From UBA2233 sp002347965 [NCBI: Nitrospirae bacterium UBA2233] (GTDB taxonomy: Bacteria > UBA2233): a stretch of 18,395 nucleotides of DNA. A program made the translations under genes and the position numbers. Under the pieces are notes generated by a model. The model saw nothing but the letters and a program-made list of their open reading frames with translations. It did not search any database and was not told the DNA's origin. The stretch spans positions 1 to 18,395 of the forward strand of contig DDYN01000013.1 of NCBI GenBank assembly GCA_002347965.1, written 5' to 3'. Shown here one piece after another: positions 6,459-14,123 of this stretch (its first letter is position 1; every line of letters starts with the position of its first letter).

Positions 6459-7112
6459 ATGCAAGGAGGTGGCAAGCCTGCCGGGGAGCAGCGTGGTAAG
6501 CCCCAGGGTGTACAAGGCGGAAGAGCGTATTTTGGCGTTCACGCCCTCAAATCTTTCCTCCAAGGCCTTCAAGCGACAGGGGAAAAGCCGATCGTTCTCG
6601 ACCTTAGCCCCGCTTCTAACACGAACTTAGAATACTTTCTGCAGTTCGGGCTGAAGGTTTATCTCTACGACATCCTAAGGGAAGTCAACGAGAGGGAAGA
6701 AGGGCTTGGGGACACCAATGTCAAGGTTAAAGTTGCCACGTTGGCCATGCGTCTTGTCGAGGCATTCCCTTTTCAGGGGATTCCGTTCGATGGGGTAATC
6801 TTATGGAACACGCTCGATTATTTAAGCGACCTCGTGTTCCCGATCGTTTTAACTAAGGCGTTGGGCGCCTTAAAGGACAAGGGTCTCCTGTACGCCTTTT
6901 TTTTCGAAGAAACGGCCCCTCTGGCTTACGAGCGCATCCAAATCGCCAACATCAACCAAGTGACGGTCGAACCCCTGCCCGCTCTTTCAGCGAAACGCCT
7001 GCGCACATTTTCGAACCGAATGATTCAAGACCTGTTCGGTGGTCATAAGATCGAAGCCTTCTACATGACACCCAACGGCATTCGGGAGGTATTGGTCCGC
7101 AAGCATTCATAG
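6459..7112 (+). CDS. Hypothetical protein with degenerate methyltransferase fold
   Basis: The 217-residue soluble protein has no signal peptide. 'PIVLDLSPASNTNLEYFLQF' followed by 'GLKVYLYDIL' (about 44-73) looks like strand 1, the SAM loop and strand 2 of a class I methyltransferase. 'FDGVILWNTLDYLSD' (about 109-123) looks like motif IV, and 'ALGALKDKGLLYAFFF' resembles the later strand/helix. The normal GxGxG loop is replaced by 'SPASNTN', so SAM binding is doubtful. The protein may be a non-catalytic or atypical member. It follows the bactofilin by 31 bases and is probably co-transcribed with it. An unusual point is the perfect AAGGAGGT inside codons 2-4 (6463-6470), with no good ribosome site before the ATG at 6459. 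No in-frame start follows at usable distance, so I keep this ATG. Confidence 0.7.
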   Translation: MQGGGKPAGEQRGKPQGVQGGRAYFGVHALKSFLQGLQATGEKPIVLDLSPASNTNLEYFLQFGLKVYLYDILREVNEREEGLGDTNVKVKVATLAMRLVEAFPFQGIPFDGVILWNTLDYLSDLVFPIVLTKALGALKDKGLLYAFFFEETAPLAYERIQIANINQVTVEPLPALSAKRLRTFSNRMIQDLFGGHKIEAFYMTPNGIREVLVRKHS

Positions 7113-8093
7113 CGCAGGGGGCAAGACGCCGCTCGGCTTTTTTTTACGGCCACCAGGGATTCTTAGCGTAAGCCAGGCATAACCCAGAGGTCCTAAGACA
7201 ATCGTAGTCAAAAGCATGGCCCCACGGTCCAAAGACGATGCAAGCGCCCCTATTCTTACGTCGTAGTCCAGCACCCGCCCCAAATATCCAAGGGCGTACT
7301 CGGTCAACCCTGCTCCGAGCGGCGTAATGCCAAGCATCGTAATCACGTTGGCAAACGGAACAAGCGCCATGCTCTTGCCCCACGAAAGCTCCATGCCAGC
7401 CAAGCGAAAGCTTGCCCAGTAACGAAGCACCATCCCGAGCGCATACAAAAGGTCGAGCAAGACGACCCAGGCGACGATCGAAGGATGTCTGAATATCGCC
7501 TCTAAGGCCCCAAAGAAGGAGGCAGAGCGCCCGGAAAACGGCCTTGAGAGGTAGCGTTTTAACAAAATCCAAGCAACCACCGCCACGACGGCAAGGCCAA
7601 ACAAAAGAAGAAGCCCGTAGGGTAGCCAGACAAAGAGCAGCACCACGAACCCGACAAGGGTCAGGTTAATCAGGAGGGAAAGACACCACGTAGCCACGAA
7701 CAGCCCGCTGTAGGCAAGTAGAGGCAATTCATGTGCACGCTTCATGTAAACGGCGACAAGGACCTCCCCCAAGCTGGCAAAAAATTGGTTAAAAAACCTG
7801 TTCGTCAACCCTACCGCCATGCTGTCCGCTATGCCTAGCCGTAACCCAATCAGCCAGAACGTCGCCTGGTATTTTAGTCCGATCAAGATGCAAGACGATA
7901 CGATGCCCAGGATATCCAGCGTGAGGTAGGTCACCTCGAAGCGTACGTTGGCAACGACAAAACCGCGGTACTGCCACAGAAGGCAGGCTCCAACCCCGAA
8001 CACGAGCATCGAACTGAAGGCTTTAAGAAGGGCCGGCCAGCGCTTCGTGCGGTCGGCCTCCTTAGGGCGCACGAACGACGTCGGCAAGGGCAA
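7107..8093 (-). CDS. Flippase-like integral membrane protein (UPF0104 / LPG-synthase TM family)
   Basis: The 328-residue, very hydrophobic protein has about eight membrane segments, for example 'AFSSMLVFGVGACLLW', 'LDILGIVSSCILIGLKY', 'GLFVATWCLSLLINLTLVGF' and 'YGLLLLFGLAVVAVVAWILL'. 'NRFFNQFFASLGE' and 'ITPLGAGLTEYALGYLGRVL' match the motifs shared by the flippase-like domain of lysylphosphatidylglycerol synthases and related glycolipid-associated proteins. The family is thought to move or modify lipids at the inner membrane; the substrate here is unknown. It overlaps the end of the PaaK-like gene by 32 bases, so the two are probably translated together. The listed start is TTG; a GTG at 8072 is an alternative, and neither has a clear ribosome site. 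The 3' end overlaps the convergent 217-aa gene by 6 bases. Confidence 0.82.
   Translation of the reverse strand: MPLPTSFVRPKEADRTKRWPALLKAFSSMLVFGVGACLLWQYRGFVVANVRFEVTYLTLDILGIVSSCILIGLKYQATFWLIGLRLGIADSMAVGLTNRFFNQFFASLGEVLVAVYMKRAHELPLLAYSGLFVATWCLSLLINLTLVGFVVLLFVWLPYGLLLLFGLAVVAVVAWILLKRYLSRPFSGRSASFFGALEAIFRHPSIVAWVVLLDLLYALGMVLRYWASFRLAGMELSWGKSMALVPFANVITMLGITPLGAGLTEYALGYLGRVLDYDVRIGALASSLDRGAMLLTTIVLGPLGYAWLTLRIPGGRKKKPSGVLPPAL
7128..7145 (+). terminator. Short GC hairpin plus T8 after the 217-aa gene
   Basis: GCCG (7128-7131) and CGGC (7134-7137) form a 4-bp GC stem with a 2-base loop, immediately followed by eight T's (7138-7145). It lies 16 bases after the stop at 7112 on the plus strand. 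The U tract is good but the stem is short. The T run also encodes lysines of the flippase-like protein on the other strand, so it may be coincidental. Confidence 0.35.
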
Positions 8094-9504
8094 CGACTGG
8101 TTTGAACTTTAGAGAGGCCTTATCTCTTGGAATATCATGAACCACCTCCAGCGTGTATTCTATTTCTCCATAGAGGCGCTTTTGCTCGAGCATGGCCAAC
8201 AACTCTCTTGCGACGATGGATTTCAGCCGATCGTCCTGCCCAGGAACAAGCGGCACAAGGTATAGAACGATGGATTTTTCTGAAGTTTGGAGCACTTGGT
8301 AGCGTTTGAGCTCTTGAATTTCTTCCAAAAAATCGTAAAAGCAGAACGGATGGAGAGGCTCTAGGCTTCCGTCTTTGCGCTTCATCCACACGATATCCAT
8401 CGTTCGCCCTTCAACGCGGGGAATCTTTCGGAATTTTAGCCCGCACGGGCAAGCATCGTCCCGAACGGTACTGATCATGTCCGATATTTCATACCGGATG
8501 ATCGGCTCTACGCGGTTCAAGAGGTTGGTCAAGAGCACCTTCGACCCAAAGGTTCCTTCTGGGACCGGCTTGCCCTTATCGTCAACCACCTCCAGGATCA
8601 CGGCATCTTCATGGATATGCATGCCCTTATGGGCAACGCACTCGGAGGCCAAGGCAAGACTCTCGGTCGTCGAGTAGACCTCCATCATGCAGTCGCCAAA
8701 GGCCCTGTTAATCACCTGGCGTCCTTTTAGCGAAAGAGGTTCCCCGCCGCATTTGAGCTCCTTCGGCCGAATATGAAGGTTTCCACCAAGTTGTTCATAG
8801 GCAAGCACTTCCATTATGGCCGAGTAGCCTACAAGAACGATGGGCTGCGAGGCGTTTAGCGTTTCGACCATTTCAGCAACCGGCATGGTCACGGGAAGAA
8901 CGACGTTTCTAAGGACCCAGTTTGGAAGGGCAGAGACGTTGGAAACTGTGGCGTTGTATCGGCCTGTCGTGACGATTGTCGCGATGCAGTAAGGTTTTCG
9001 TACAAGAATACGAAAAGCCATCCGGAAATAAAAGCCCATTGTTTTCCATTTAAGCGTGGAACGGATTATATTGCACGCTATGCCGTAGAGCGTTGCGGAT
9101 TTATCGTACGCAAAAACGACCGGTTTTCCCGTTGAACCGGATGTTTTGTACAGCTTGTAGCGCCCTAGGTAGAAGCCTAAGACATCCCCTTCCCCTTGGA
9201 GCTCGCGCTCGATTTGCTCCAACCGAAGACGTTTGTCCGTTACGACATCGTCGAAGTTTCGGTAAAGCATCTCCTTTTTCGTAATCGGCAAATCCTCAAG
9301 CTTGCAGGAGGAAACGTCGATCCCTCGGTAAAGGTCTCTGTAAAACGGGCTGTGCCTCACGGCATGTCCAAGAAGCCTCCGCATTTTCTTCTCGCGGTAC
9401 GCCTCAAGCCGCGCTCCGGAAAGCCTGGAGTTCCACTTTACTTTAGCAAAATAGTACATAAAGGCTGCTGCTAGCCATACTGCATGCATAAACCTGTTGA
9501 GCAC
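8062..9504 (-). CDS. PaaK/CapK-like adenylate-forming enzyme
   Basis: The 480-residue protein belongs to the phenylacetate-CoA ligase/CapK branch of the acyl-adenylating superfamily. Visible motifs are the ATP P-loop 'YKTSGSTGKPV' (about 119-129), 'GYSAIMEVLAYEQL', 'KCGGEPLS', the 'YSTTESLALASEC' acyl-adenylate motif, 'RYEISDMI', 'CPCGLKFRKIPRVEGR' with the 'D.VW' continuation, and a C-terminal lysine-bearing 'RDKASLKFKP'. The N-terminal 'YREKKMRRLLGHAVRHSPFYRD' is typical of CapK-type proteins linked to surface polysaccharide synthesis. Its job would be to activate an organic acid as an adenylate, perhaps for transfer to CoA or to an envelope acceptor; the acid is unknown. The start used is GTG at 9504, with an ATG at 9489 as alternative. 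It follows the transglycosylase by 42 bases and overlaps the flippase-like gene. Confidence 0.85.
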   Translation of the reverse strand: MLNRFMHAVWLAAAFMYYFAKVKWNSRLSGARLEAYREKKMRRLLGHAVRHSPFYRDLYRGIDVSSCKLEDLPITKKEMLYRNFDDVVTDKRLRLEQIERELQGEGDVLGFYLGRYKLYKTSGSTGKPVVFAYDKSATLYGIACNIIRSTLKWKTMGFYFRMAFRILVRKPYCIATIVTTGRYNATVSNVSALPNWVLRNVVLPVTMPVAEMVETLNASQPIVLVGYSAIMEVLAYEQLGGNLHIRPKELKCGGEPLSLKGRQVINRAFGDCMMEVYSTTESLALASECVAHKGMHIHEDAVILEVVDDKGKPVPEGTFGSKVLLTNLLNRVEPIIRYEISDMISTVRDDACPCGLKFRKIPRVEGRTMDIVWMKRKDGSLEPLHPFCFYDFLEEIQELKRYQVLQTSEKSIVLYLVPLVPGQDDRLKSIVARELLAMLEQKRLYGEIEYTLEVVHDIPRDKASLKFKPVVALADVVRAP

Positions 9505-9546
9505 TCTAAAAACCTATATCGTTTGGTCGTGGGTCAAGCGCAGTGC

Positions 9547-11070
9547 CTATGAGCGCGGAATACGGAGAACCTGCCCCTTTTTCAGCTTAGCATTTGGAGA
9601 AATTCCGTTCCAAGAGGCTATCTGTCGATGCGGTACCCCATAGCGCCTAGATAGGCCATAAAGCGTCTCGCCGGGCCGGACTTTGTGAATAACAGCCTGC
9701 TTCCTGCCCCCTGCAATCTTGAGCGATTGCCCCACACGAAGCTTCGCGCGCGCAGACAGTCCGTTGGCGCTGGCAATCTTCTGCACGGGAACATTGTAGC
9801 GCCTAGATAGGCCATAAAGCGTCTCGCCGGGCCGGACTTTGTGCCACACATAAGCCGTAGGTCTGCTACGGACCTGCGACTTGTCTTTTTTAGGGAGAGA
9901 CTGGTAGGCCTTTACGACCCTGTTTGCCTTACCCTTGGGCACGTTGAGCGCGTAACCTTTCGGAAGATACGCCCTGCCTTCGAGCAGTTCTTTGGAAAGC
10001 GACGGGTTTAGCCGCGCAATGTCCTCCGTGGAGATCCCGGAGCGTCGGGTCAGCTTGGCCAACGACACGACCGTAGGAAGTTCTACCTTCTGGTAGCGTA
10101 AAGGGTGACTTACGTCCCCGTCGCCAAACAGCCGATGCCTATTTTCGTACGTCCAGAGCGCGGCGAGGAATTCCGAATAAAAGTTCTTCGAGGCAAACCC
10201 AAAAGAAGGACCTTGATACTGGGCGATAATCCGCATGAGGTTATTCGAACCTACCTCGTTAGAAGCCCTCACCATGCCATAAGTTCCGTGGTTGTACGCC
10301 GTGAGCGCCAAAGGCCAAGTTCCAAGCCTTTCGTAGTTGTCCTTGAGCAGGCGGGCCGCAGCATCGGTGGATTTCCACGGGTCTTTTCTTTCGTCGATGT
10401 AACGGGTGACCCTCAAGTCGTAGGACCTTGCCGTTCCTTTCATGAATTGCCACATTCCGGCGGCACCGGCTGATGACTTGGCGTCCGGGTTGCACATGCT
10501 CTCGACGAACACGAGCCTGGTTAATTCGGTCGGCAGTCCATGCTGGAGAAAAACCCCCTCCATCATCGGCATGTAAAGCCTAGAGCGTTGTATTGCCTCT
10601 CGAAAGCGGTCCTTGAGGCCCCATTGGACGCGGATCCGGCCGTCTTCGGCGGCCTCGAGGAAGGTAGCCTTTGAAGCCCTGACGCCAAAGAGCTTTCGAA
10701 CGCGGCGTTCTTCCGCATTGAATGGGCCTCTTGGCCATTTTTTTGCAATAGACAACAAGATGCCTTGGTAGTAGGCCTTGATGTTGTCCAAAAACGGCTG
10801 CTGATCTTCCCACAACCCGGGCACGCTGCCTGCCGCCTCGATCATGGGGGCATAGTCTACAATCTCGTAAACCACACCGAGGCGGTTCCTATCGTGCACA
10901 ATCGCTTGCGCAGAGGTGAACTCTGAATAGACAATCTTCCAGAACTCCACGTGGGGAACAAGCCCGCGCCAAACAGGAAAGCGCGCGCTTGCCCAGCCTG
11001 GCGTCCCAGAAAGTAGCACTCCAACTGTAGCAGCCAAAACAAGCGCCCAGAACCTATAAAACCTTGCCAT
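9547..11070 (-). CDS. Membrane-bound lytic murein transglycosylase with LysM repeats (MltD-like)
   Basis: The 507-residue exported enzyme cleaves the MurNAc-GlcNAc bond of peptidoglycan to give 1,6-anhydro ends. A signal peptide covers about 1-29 (charged start, then 'FWALVLAATVGVLLSG', ending 'ASA'); there is no lipobox cysteine. The SLT catalytic domain is at about 170-300, with 'LPTELTRLVFVESMCNPDA', E190 as catalytic acid, 'AGAAGMWQFMKGTARSY' and 'ALTAYNHGTYGM'. A degenerate LysM (about 330-377) and two clear LysM domains (about 408-452 and 460-505) bind glycan. The ATG at 11070 has GGAGG shortly upstream. It lies 19 bases after dacB, in the peptidoglycan run. Its products are substrates for NagZ, encoded two genes away. 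Confidence 0.93.
   Translation of the reverse strand: MARFYRFWALVLAATVGVLLSGTPGWASARFPVWRGLVPHVEFWKIVYSEFTSAQAIVHDRNRLGVVYEIVDYAPMIEAAGSVPGLWEDQQPFLDNIKAYYQGILLSIAKKWPRGPFNAEERRVRKLFGVRASKATFLEAAEDGRIRVQWGLKDRFREAIQRSRLYMPMMEGVFLQHGLPTELTRLVFVESMCNPDAKSSAGAAGMWQFMKGTARSYDLRVTRYIDERKDPWKSTDAAARLLKDNYERLGTWPLALTAYNHGTYGMVRASNEVGSNNLMRIIAQYQGPSFGFASKNFYSEFLAALWTYENRHRLFGDGDVSHPLRYQKVELPTVVSLAKLTRRSGISTEDIARLNPSLSKELLEGRAYLPKGYALNVPKGKANRVVKAYQSLPKKDKSQVRSRPTAYVWHKVRPGETLYGLSRRYNVPVQKIASANGLSARAKLRVGQSLKIAGGRKQAVIHKVRPGETLYGLSRRYGVPHRQIASWNGISPNAKLKKGQVLRIPRS
9641..9687 (-). repeat. 47-bp perfect direct repeat, copy A (LysM 3)
   Basis: Identical over 47 bases to 9797-9843. It encodes nearly all of 'HKVRPGETLYGLSRRY' in the last LysM domain of the lytic transglycosylase. 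The identity includes third codon positions, so it reflects recent duplication or gene conversion rather than protein constraint alone. Confidence 0.9.
9797..9843 (-). repeat. 47-bp perfect direct repeat, copy B (LysM 2)
   Basis: Identical over 47 bases to 9641-9687, with a repeat period of 156 bases (52 codons), exactly one LysM-plus-linker unit. The flanking parts of the two LysM units are clearly diverged. Confidence 0.9.
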
Positions 11071-11089
11071 GAACCCCCTCCAAGAGTGA

Positions 11090-12565
11090 CTATCCGCTCT
11101 TCGCCAAGGCGTTTATCAGTTCATCTTCAAAGCGCTTGGCCTCGTACGTTTCGCCCATCTGGTTCACAAACACGCAAAAAGCCACCGTATTACCTTTGGC
11201 CGAAACAAGATACCCTGCAAGCGCGCTTACGCTGTCAAGCGTCCCCGTTTTGGCCCGGATCGTTTGCCGCAACGGATTGCCCGCAAAACGCCTAGAAAGC
11301 GTTCCTGGTCTTCCCGGTACCGCCAAGGAGGCCCTGAAGGCTTCGAACCGGTCCGGATTGGCATGCATATAGTGAAGAAGCTTGATCATCGCAAGGGGGC
11401 TTACCCGGTTATTTTTCGACAGACCTGCGGCATCGAAGAGCTCGGCCTGCGTCTTTGGAATGCGCACAGTCTGCTCGAGGAAGCGAGACAGCGCTTGGAT
11501 TCCGGAGGCATGGTCTGCCCCAGGCTGGGTGGACATTGCACCGTACACCAAAAGGAACCCTTCGGCCATCGTGTTGTTGCTGTAGGCGTTCATAGGGTAC
11601 AGAACTTCAGGCAAAGGGCCTGAGGATACGCTCGCGATCTCGGTAGCCCCTTGAATTGGGTCTTCGTGCACCTGAATTGTGCCCTTTCGAATGCTTGCCC
11701 CAGCCTTTTCGAGCGCCCGCTTAAACACCAGCCCGGCCAGCTGCTCGGGAAATTTAACCGGCTTATACAGGACCCTGGTCCTTCGAGGGCCAATACTGCC
11801 CGAGACGGATACCGTACCCTGATCAGTAAGCGAGGCATAAACCCTCGCGCGCTTGCCGGATACCGTCCTTGCGCGGTTCGTCACTGGCAACTCGGGATCA
11901 ACCTCCACAAGGGCCGGTCGGCCTACTTTAGAAGCCCCTCGAACGCGTATCTCGATGTTGTTGCACTGAAGCGACAATGGGCTAACTACACCCATGTAGG
12001 CCATCGCCCCGGAAGTATGCGCCCAATCATCGCCGAAAACATCCGCATCGGCATAAAAATGCCTTTCCGGAGGAACGAATAGGCTTGTGTCGACGCCGAC
12101 TTCGCCTTCAACCTCACGAATACCCCTGGAACGGACCAAAACGCCCGCAAGCGCTCGAATGTCCTTATCGTCCAGCCCTGGATACCCGGAGCCTTTCAAT
12201 ATTAAATCGCCATGCAAAATTCCTCGCTCAATCTCCAGGCTACCGTTTGTGACGACTCTGGTGACAAAGCGGTAATCCGCGCCGAGCGTGCTCAAAAGAG
12301 CCGACGTAACGAATACCTTTGCAACCGAGGCGGGGACAAACAAGTCTTTCGGGTTATGGGCAACGAGAAGACGATTGTCATCCAAGTCGAAGGCAAGGAC
12401 ACCGACGCGCGCCTTCGGATGTTTGGCTACAAAGCGGTTGACAACCTCGCTTAAAGCTTCCGATGCAACGGAAAAAGTCGGGAAAAGACACCCGAGGGCA
12501 AAAATAAGGGCGAAAAAAACTCTCCACCCTCTAGCACGAGCCGTTCCCGCAAATGCCCAACTCAT
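11090..12565 (-). CDS. dacB: D-alanyl-D-alanine carboxypeptidase/endopeptidase (PBP4 family)
   Basis: The 491-residue penicillin-binding protein trims the terminal D-Ala or cuts D,D-crosslinks of peptidoglycan in the periplasm. All three active-site motifs are present: 'SVAK' (nucleophile S80, K83), 'SNN' (329-331, in 'AYSNNTMAEGF') and 'KTG' (439-441, in 'RAKTGTLDSVSALAGY'). The long insert between the first and second motifs is as in PBP4 (peptidase S13). An N-terminal signal sequence is visible ('WRVFFALIFALGCLF', ending 'SVASEA'). I use the ATG at 12565, preceded by GGTCGAG, rather than the TTG three codons earlier. A well-formed promoter lies about 65-95 bases upstream, and the lytic transglycosylase gene follows 19 bases after its stop. 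Confidence 0.94.
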   Translation of the reverse strand: MSWAFAGTARARGWRVFFALIFALGCLFPTFSVASEALSEVVNRFVAKHPKARVGVLAFDLDDNRLLVAHNPKDLFVPASVAKVFVTSALLSTLGADYRFVTRVVTNGSLEIERGILHGDLILKGSGYPGLDDKDIRALAGVLVRSRGIREVEGEVGVDTSLFVPPERHFYADADVFGDDWAHTSGAMAYMGVVSPLSLQCNNIEIRVRGASKVGRPALVEVDPELPVTNRARTVSGKRARVYASLTDQGTVSVSGSIGPRRTRVLYKPVKFPEQLAGLVFKRALEKAGASIRKGTIQVHEDPIQGATEIASVSSGPLPEVLYPMNAYSNNTMAEGFLLVYGAMSTQPGADHASGIQALSRFLEQTVRIPKTQAELFDAAGLSKNNRVSPLAMIKLLHYMHANPDRFEAFRASLAVPGRPGTLSRRFAGNPLRQTIRAKTGTLDSVSALAGYLVSAKGNTVAFCVFVNQMGETYEAKRFEDELINALAKSG

Positions 12566-12629
12566 CTCGACCAAGCGCGTTGTTTATAAGTTCATAAAGC
12601 TCTTTGTCAGGAATATAAAAGATAAAGGC

Positions 12630-12658
12630 ATATTAATCGGCAGGCCTTTTGTTGTCAA
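12630..12658 (-). promoter_or_regulatory. Sigma70-type promoter for dacB
   Basis: On the minus strand a perfect -35 box TTGACA (12653-12658) is followed after exactly 17 bases by TAATAT (12630-12635), which matches TATAAT in 4 of 6 places. The 91-base gap between nagZ and dacB is markedly AT-rich compared with the genes. Transcription would begin near 12623, giving a leader of about 55-60 bases to the dacB ATG. It allows dacB and the downstream genes to be expressed independently of nagZ. Confidence 0.6.
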
Positions 12659-12667
12659 GCAGGCCTT
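12640..12667. repeat. Paired 9-bp direct repeats around the dacB -35 box
   Basis: GCAGGCCTT occurs at 12640-12648 and again at 12659-12667, 19 bases apart, each containing the palindrome AGGCCT. One copy lies in the spacer of the dacB promoter and the other abuts its -35 box and reaches the nagZ stop codon. The spacing, near two helical turns, suits a regulator binding one DNA face. The two palindromes could also pair as a 6-bp hairpin, but no T run follows. Confidence 0.5.
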
Positions 12668-14120
12668 AGGAGACCTTCAATACACGCTCCAGCGTGGCAT
12701 CGAGGGCCGTTGGCGTCAAGCTGCCGGCCCAAACAAAAACCTCCCCCTCAAAACCCGGCAGAGGCCTAGAAATCACTCCGGTCGAAAGAACGCAGATTCT
12801 AACTGGAGAACCCTCGAGCGCTTCGAGACAACGGCGAACCTCCTGGGTTTGCGGCGGAGTTCCGATTCGAACGAGCACGACTTGGCCTCGCTCCATTCCA
12901 TCTTTCGCCCGATGAAAGCCCACAGATACAGGCTCTAGGCCTTTTTGATAGAGCACCCCCGAAAGGACTTCGCTAGGCTCCGCCTCGACGACAAGCACCC
13001 TCCCTTTGGGCGGGATTAAGAAGGGTAAATGAGCGCAAGGGTCGGAGACCCTGACCACGCTTCGAGAGAGCCTTCTCGCAACCCCGAAACGCCGCTGGGC
13101 CGAAGGAAGCGTGGCCTTTGCGCTTAAAGCCCTGTTCAGTAGCGCGCCTGAGACCAAACGTCCAATGCGCGCCCTTGCTTCTTTAAGCCTCCTGGCTGGG
13201 ATTCGTCCGGATTGAACGGCCAGGGAAAACCCGTTCATCGCCAAGACCTGTCTGCCCTTGTCCGGACCAATCGTAAGCACATCGCAGCCGGCCAAAAACG
13301 CCCGTACCGCCGCTTCGGCAATGTCCCCTTGAAACGGGGCGAGCGCTGCCTGCATGAGCAGGTCGTCGCTCAAAACGACCCCTTGAAAGCCGAGTGTCTC
13401 CCTTAGAAGGCCATTGAGGAGGGTCTGAGAAAACGTCGCAGGAAGGTCGGGATTGTAGGCCGGGTACCGGACGTGCGACGGGATGACCATCGGCACACCC
13501 GATGCAACGAGCGCCCTGAACGGCCAAAGGCCTCGCTGAAATCGCCCCAAAAAATCCTCATCTTGAGGCGCCAAGGAAGGGTGAAGGTGGGTGTCCATGA
13601 AGGCGTGCCCATGCCCGGGGAAGTGCTTTGCCGCCCCGAGGACAAACGCCCTATTAAGGCCCTCAAGAAAGGCCACGGCCATCTCGGCGACAACCTTCGG
13701 GTCCGAGCCAAACGAGCGGGTTGCGATCGCCTCGTCTTCGGGCCAAAAAAGCGTATCGGCCACGGGAGCGAGGTCGATATCTACCCCGTGTTCTCTTAGG
13801 TACCCCCCCGTGAGCCACCCTACCTCTTCTACGATTTCCGGCTTGCCCAGGCTTGCTAAAGCAAACGCGGACGGAAAGTCGATTTCCGGCTCTTTTATCC
13901 TGCGAACTACCCCGCCTTCTTGATCGACCCCGAAGATCGCAGGACCTACCCCGTGCTGGGCGCTCATGCACTGAACGGCATCAACACTACGTTCGAGCGT
14001 TCGGGCATCCAAGGCCAGGTTGGAGAACAAAAGGAACAGGCGAACGCACTTTTTAACCGCCCAGTCGGCGTGGGCGGACACATCTTCAAGCCCAAGAAAA
14101 AAAAACTCTCCAAGCCGCAC
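12666..14120 (-). CDS. nagZ: Beta-N-acetylhexosaminidase, GH3 family (NagZ-type)
   Basis: The 484-residue enzyme removes GlcNAc from anhydro-muropeptides during peptidoglycan recycling. Landmarks are 'FGVDQEGGVVRRI' (63-75), 'DIDLAPVADTLFWP' (114-127), the catalytic loop 'KHFPGHGHAFMDTHLHPS' (165-182) with the D176/H178 acid-base pair, 'VIPSHVRYPAYNPDLPAT' (212-229) and the nucleophile motif 'VVLSDDLLMQA' (248-258). There is no signal peptide, so it should be cytosolic. It is longer than compact NagZ (about 340 residues); the extra 140 residues look like the second, C-terminal GH3 domain of longer family members. The GTG start lies 3 bases after the methyltransferase stop, with AAGGAAGAG overlapping the end of that gene, so translation may be coupled. 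Confidence 0.92.
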   Translation of the reverse strand: MRLGEFFFLGLEDVSAHADWAVKKCVRLFLLFSNLALDARTLERSVDAVQCMSAQHGVGPAIFGVDQEGGVVRRIKEPEIDFPSAFALASLGKPEIVEEVGWLTGGYLREHGVDIDLAPVADTLFWPEDEAIATRSFGSDPKVVAEMAVAFLEGLNRAFVLGAAKHFPGHGHAFMDTHLHPSLAPQDEDFLGRFQRGLWPFRALVASGVPMVIPSHVRYPAYNPDLPATFSQTLLNGLLRETLGFQGVVLSDDLLMQAALAPFQGDIAEAAVRAFLAGCDVLTIGPDKGRQVLAMNGFSLAVQSGRIPARRLKEARARIGRLVSGALLNRALSAKATLPSAQRRFGVARRLSRSVVRVSDPCAHLPFLIPPKGRVLVVEAEPSEVLSGVLYQKGLEPVSVGFHRAKDGMERGQVVLVRIGTPPQTQEVRRCLEALEGSPVRICVLSTGVISRPLPGFEGEVFVWAGSLTPTALDATLERVLKVS

Positions 14121-14123
14121 GCG

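Noticed and set aside
9505-9546. Separate promoter for the PaaK-like gene (TTGACC in the gap)
   Set aside because: The only nearby -10-like sequence, TATAGG, is 13 bases away, too close for a sigma70 promoter; read-through from the transglycosylase is simpler.
12640-12667. Rho-independent terminator for nagZ
   Set aside because: The two AGGCCT palindromes could pair, but the stem is only 6 bp and no T run follows on the minus strand. The promoter/operator reading fits better.
12288-12938. 216-codon plus-strand open frame across the nagZ-dacB boundary
   Set aside because: It is antisense to two well-identified enzymes and to the promoter region, and its composition (Lys/Arg/Thr-rich, low complexity) is that of a reverse-strand shadow.
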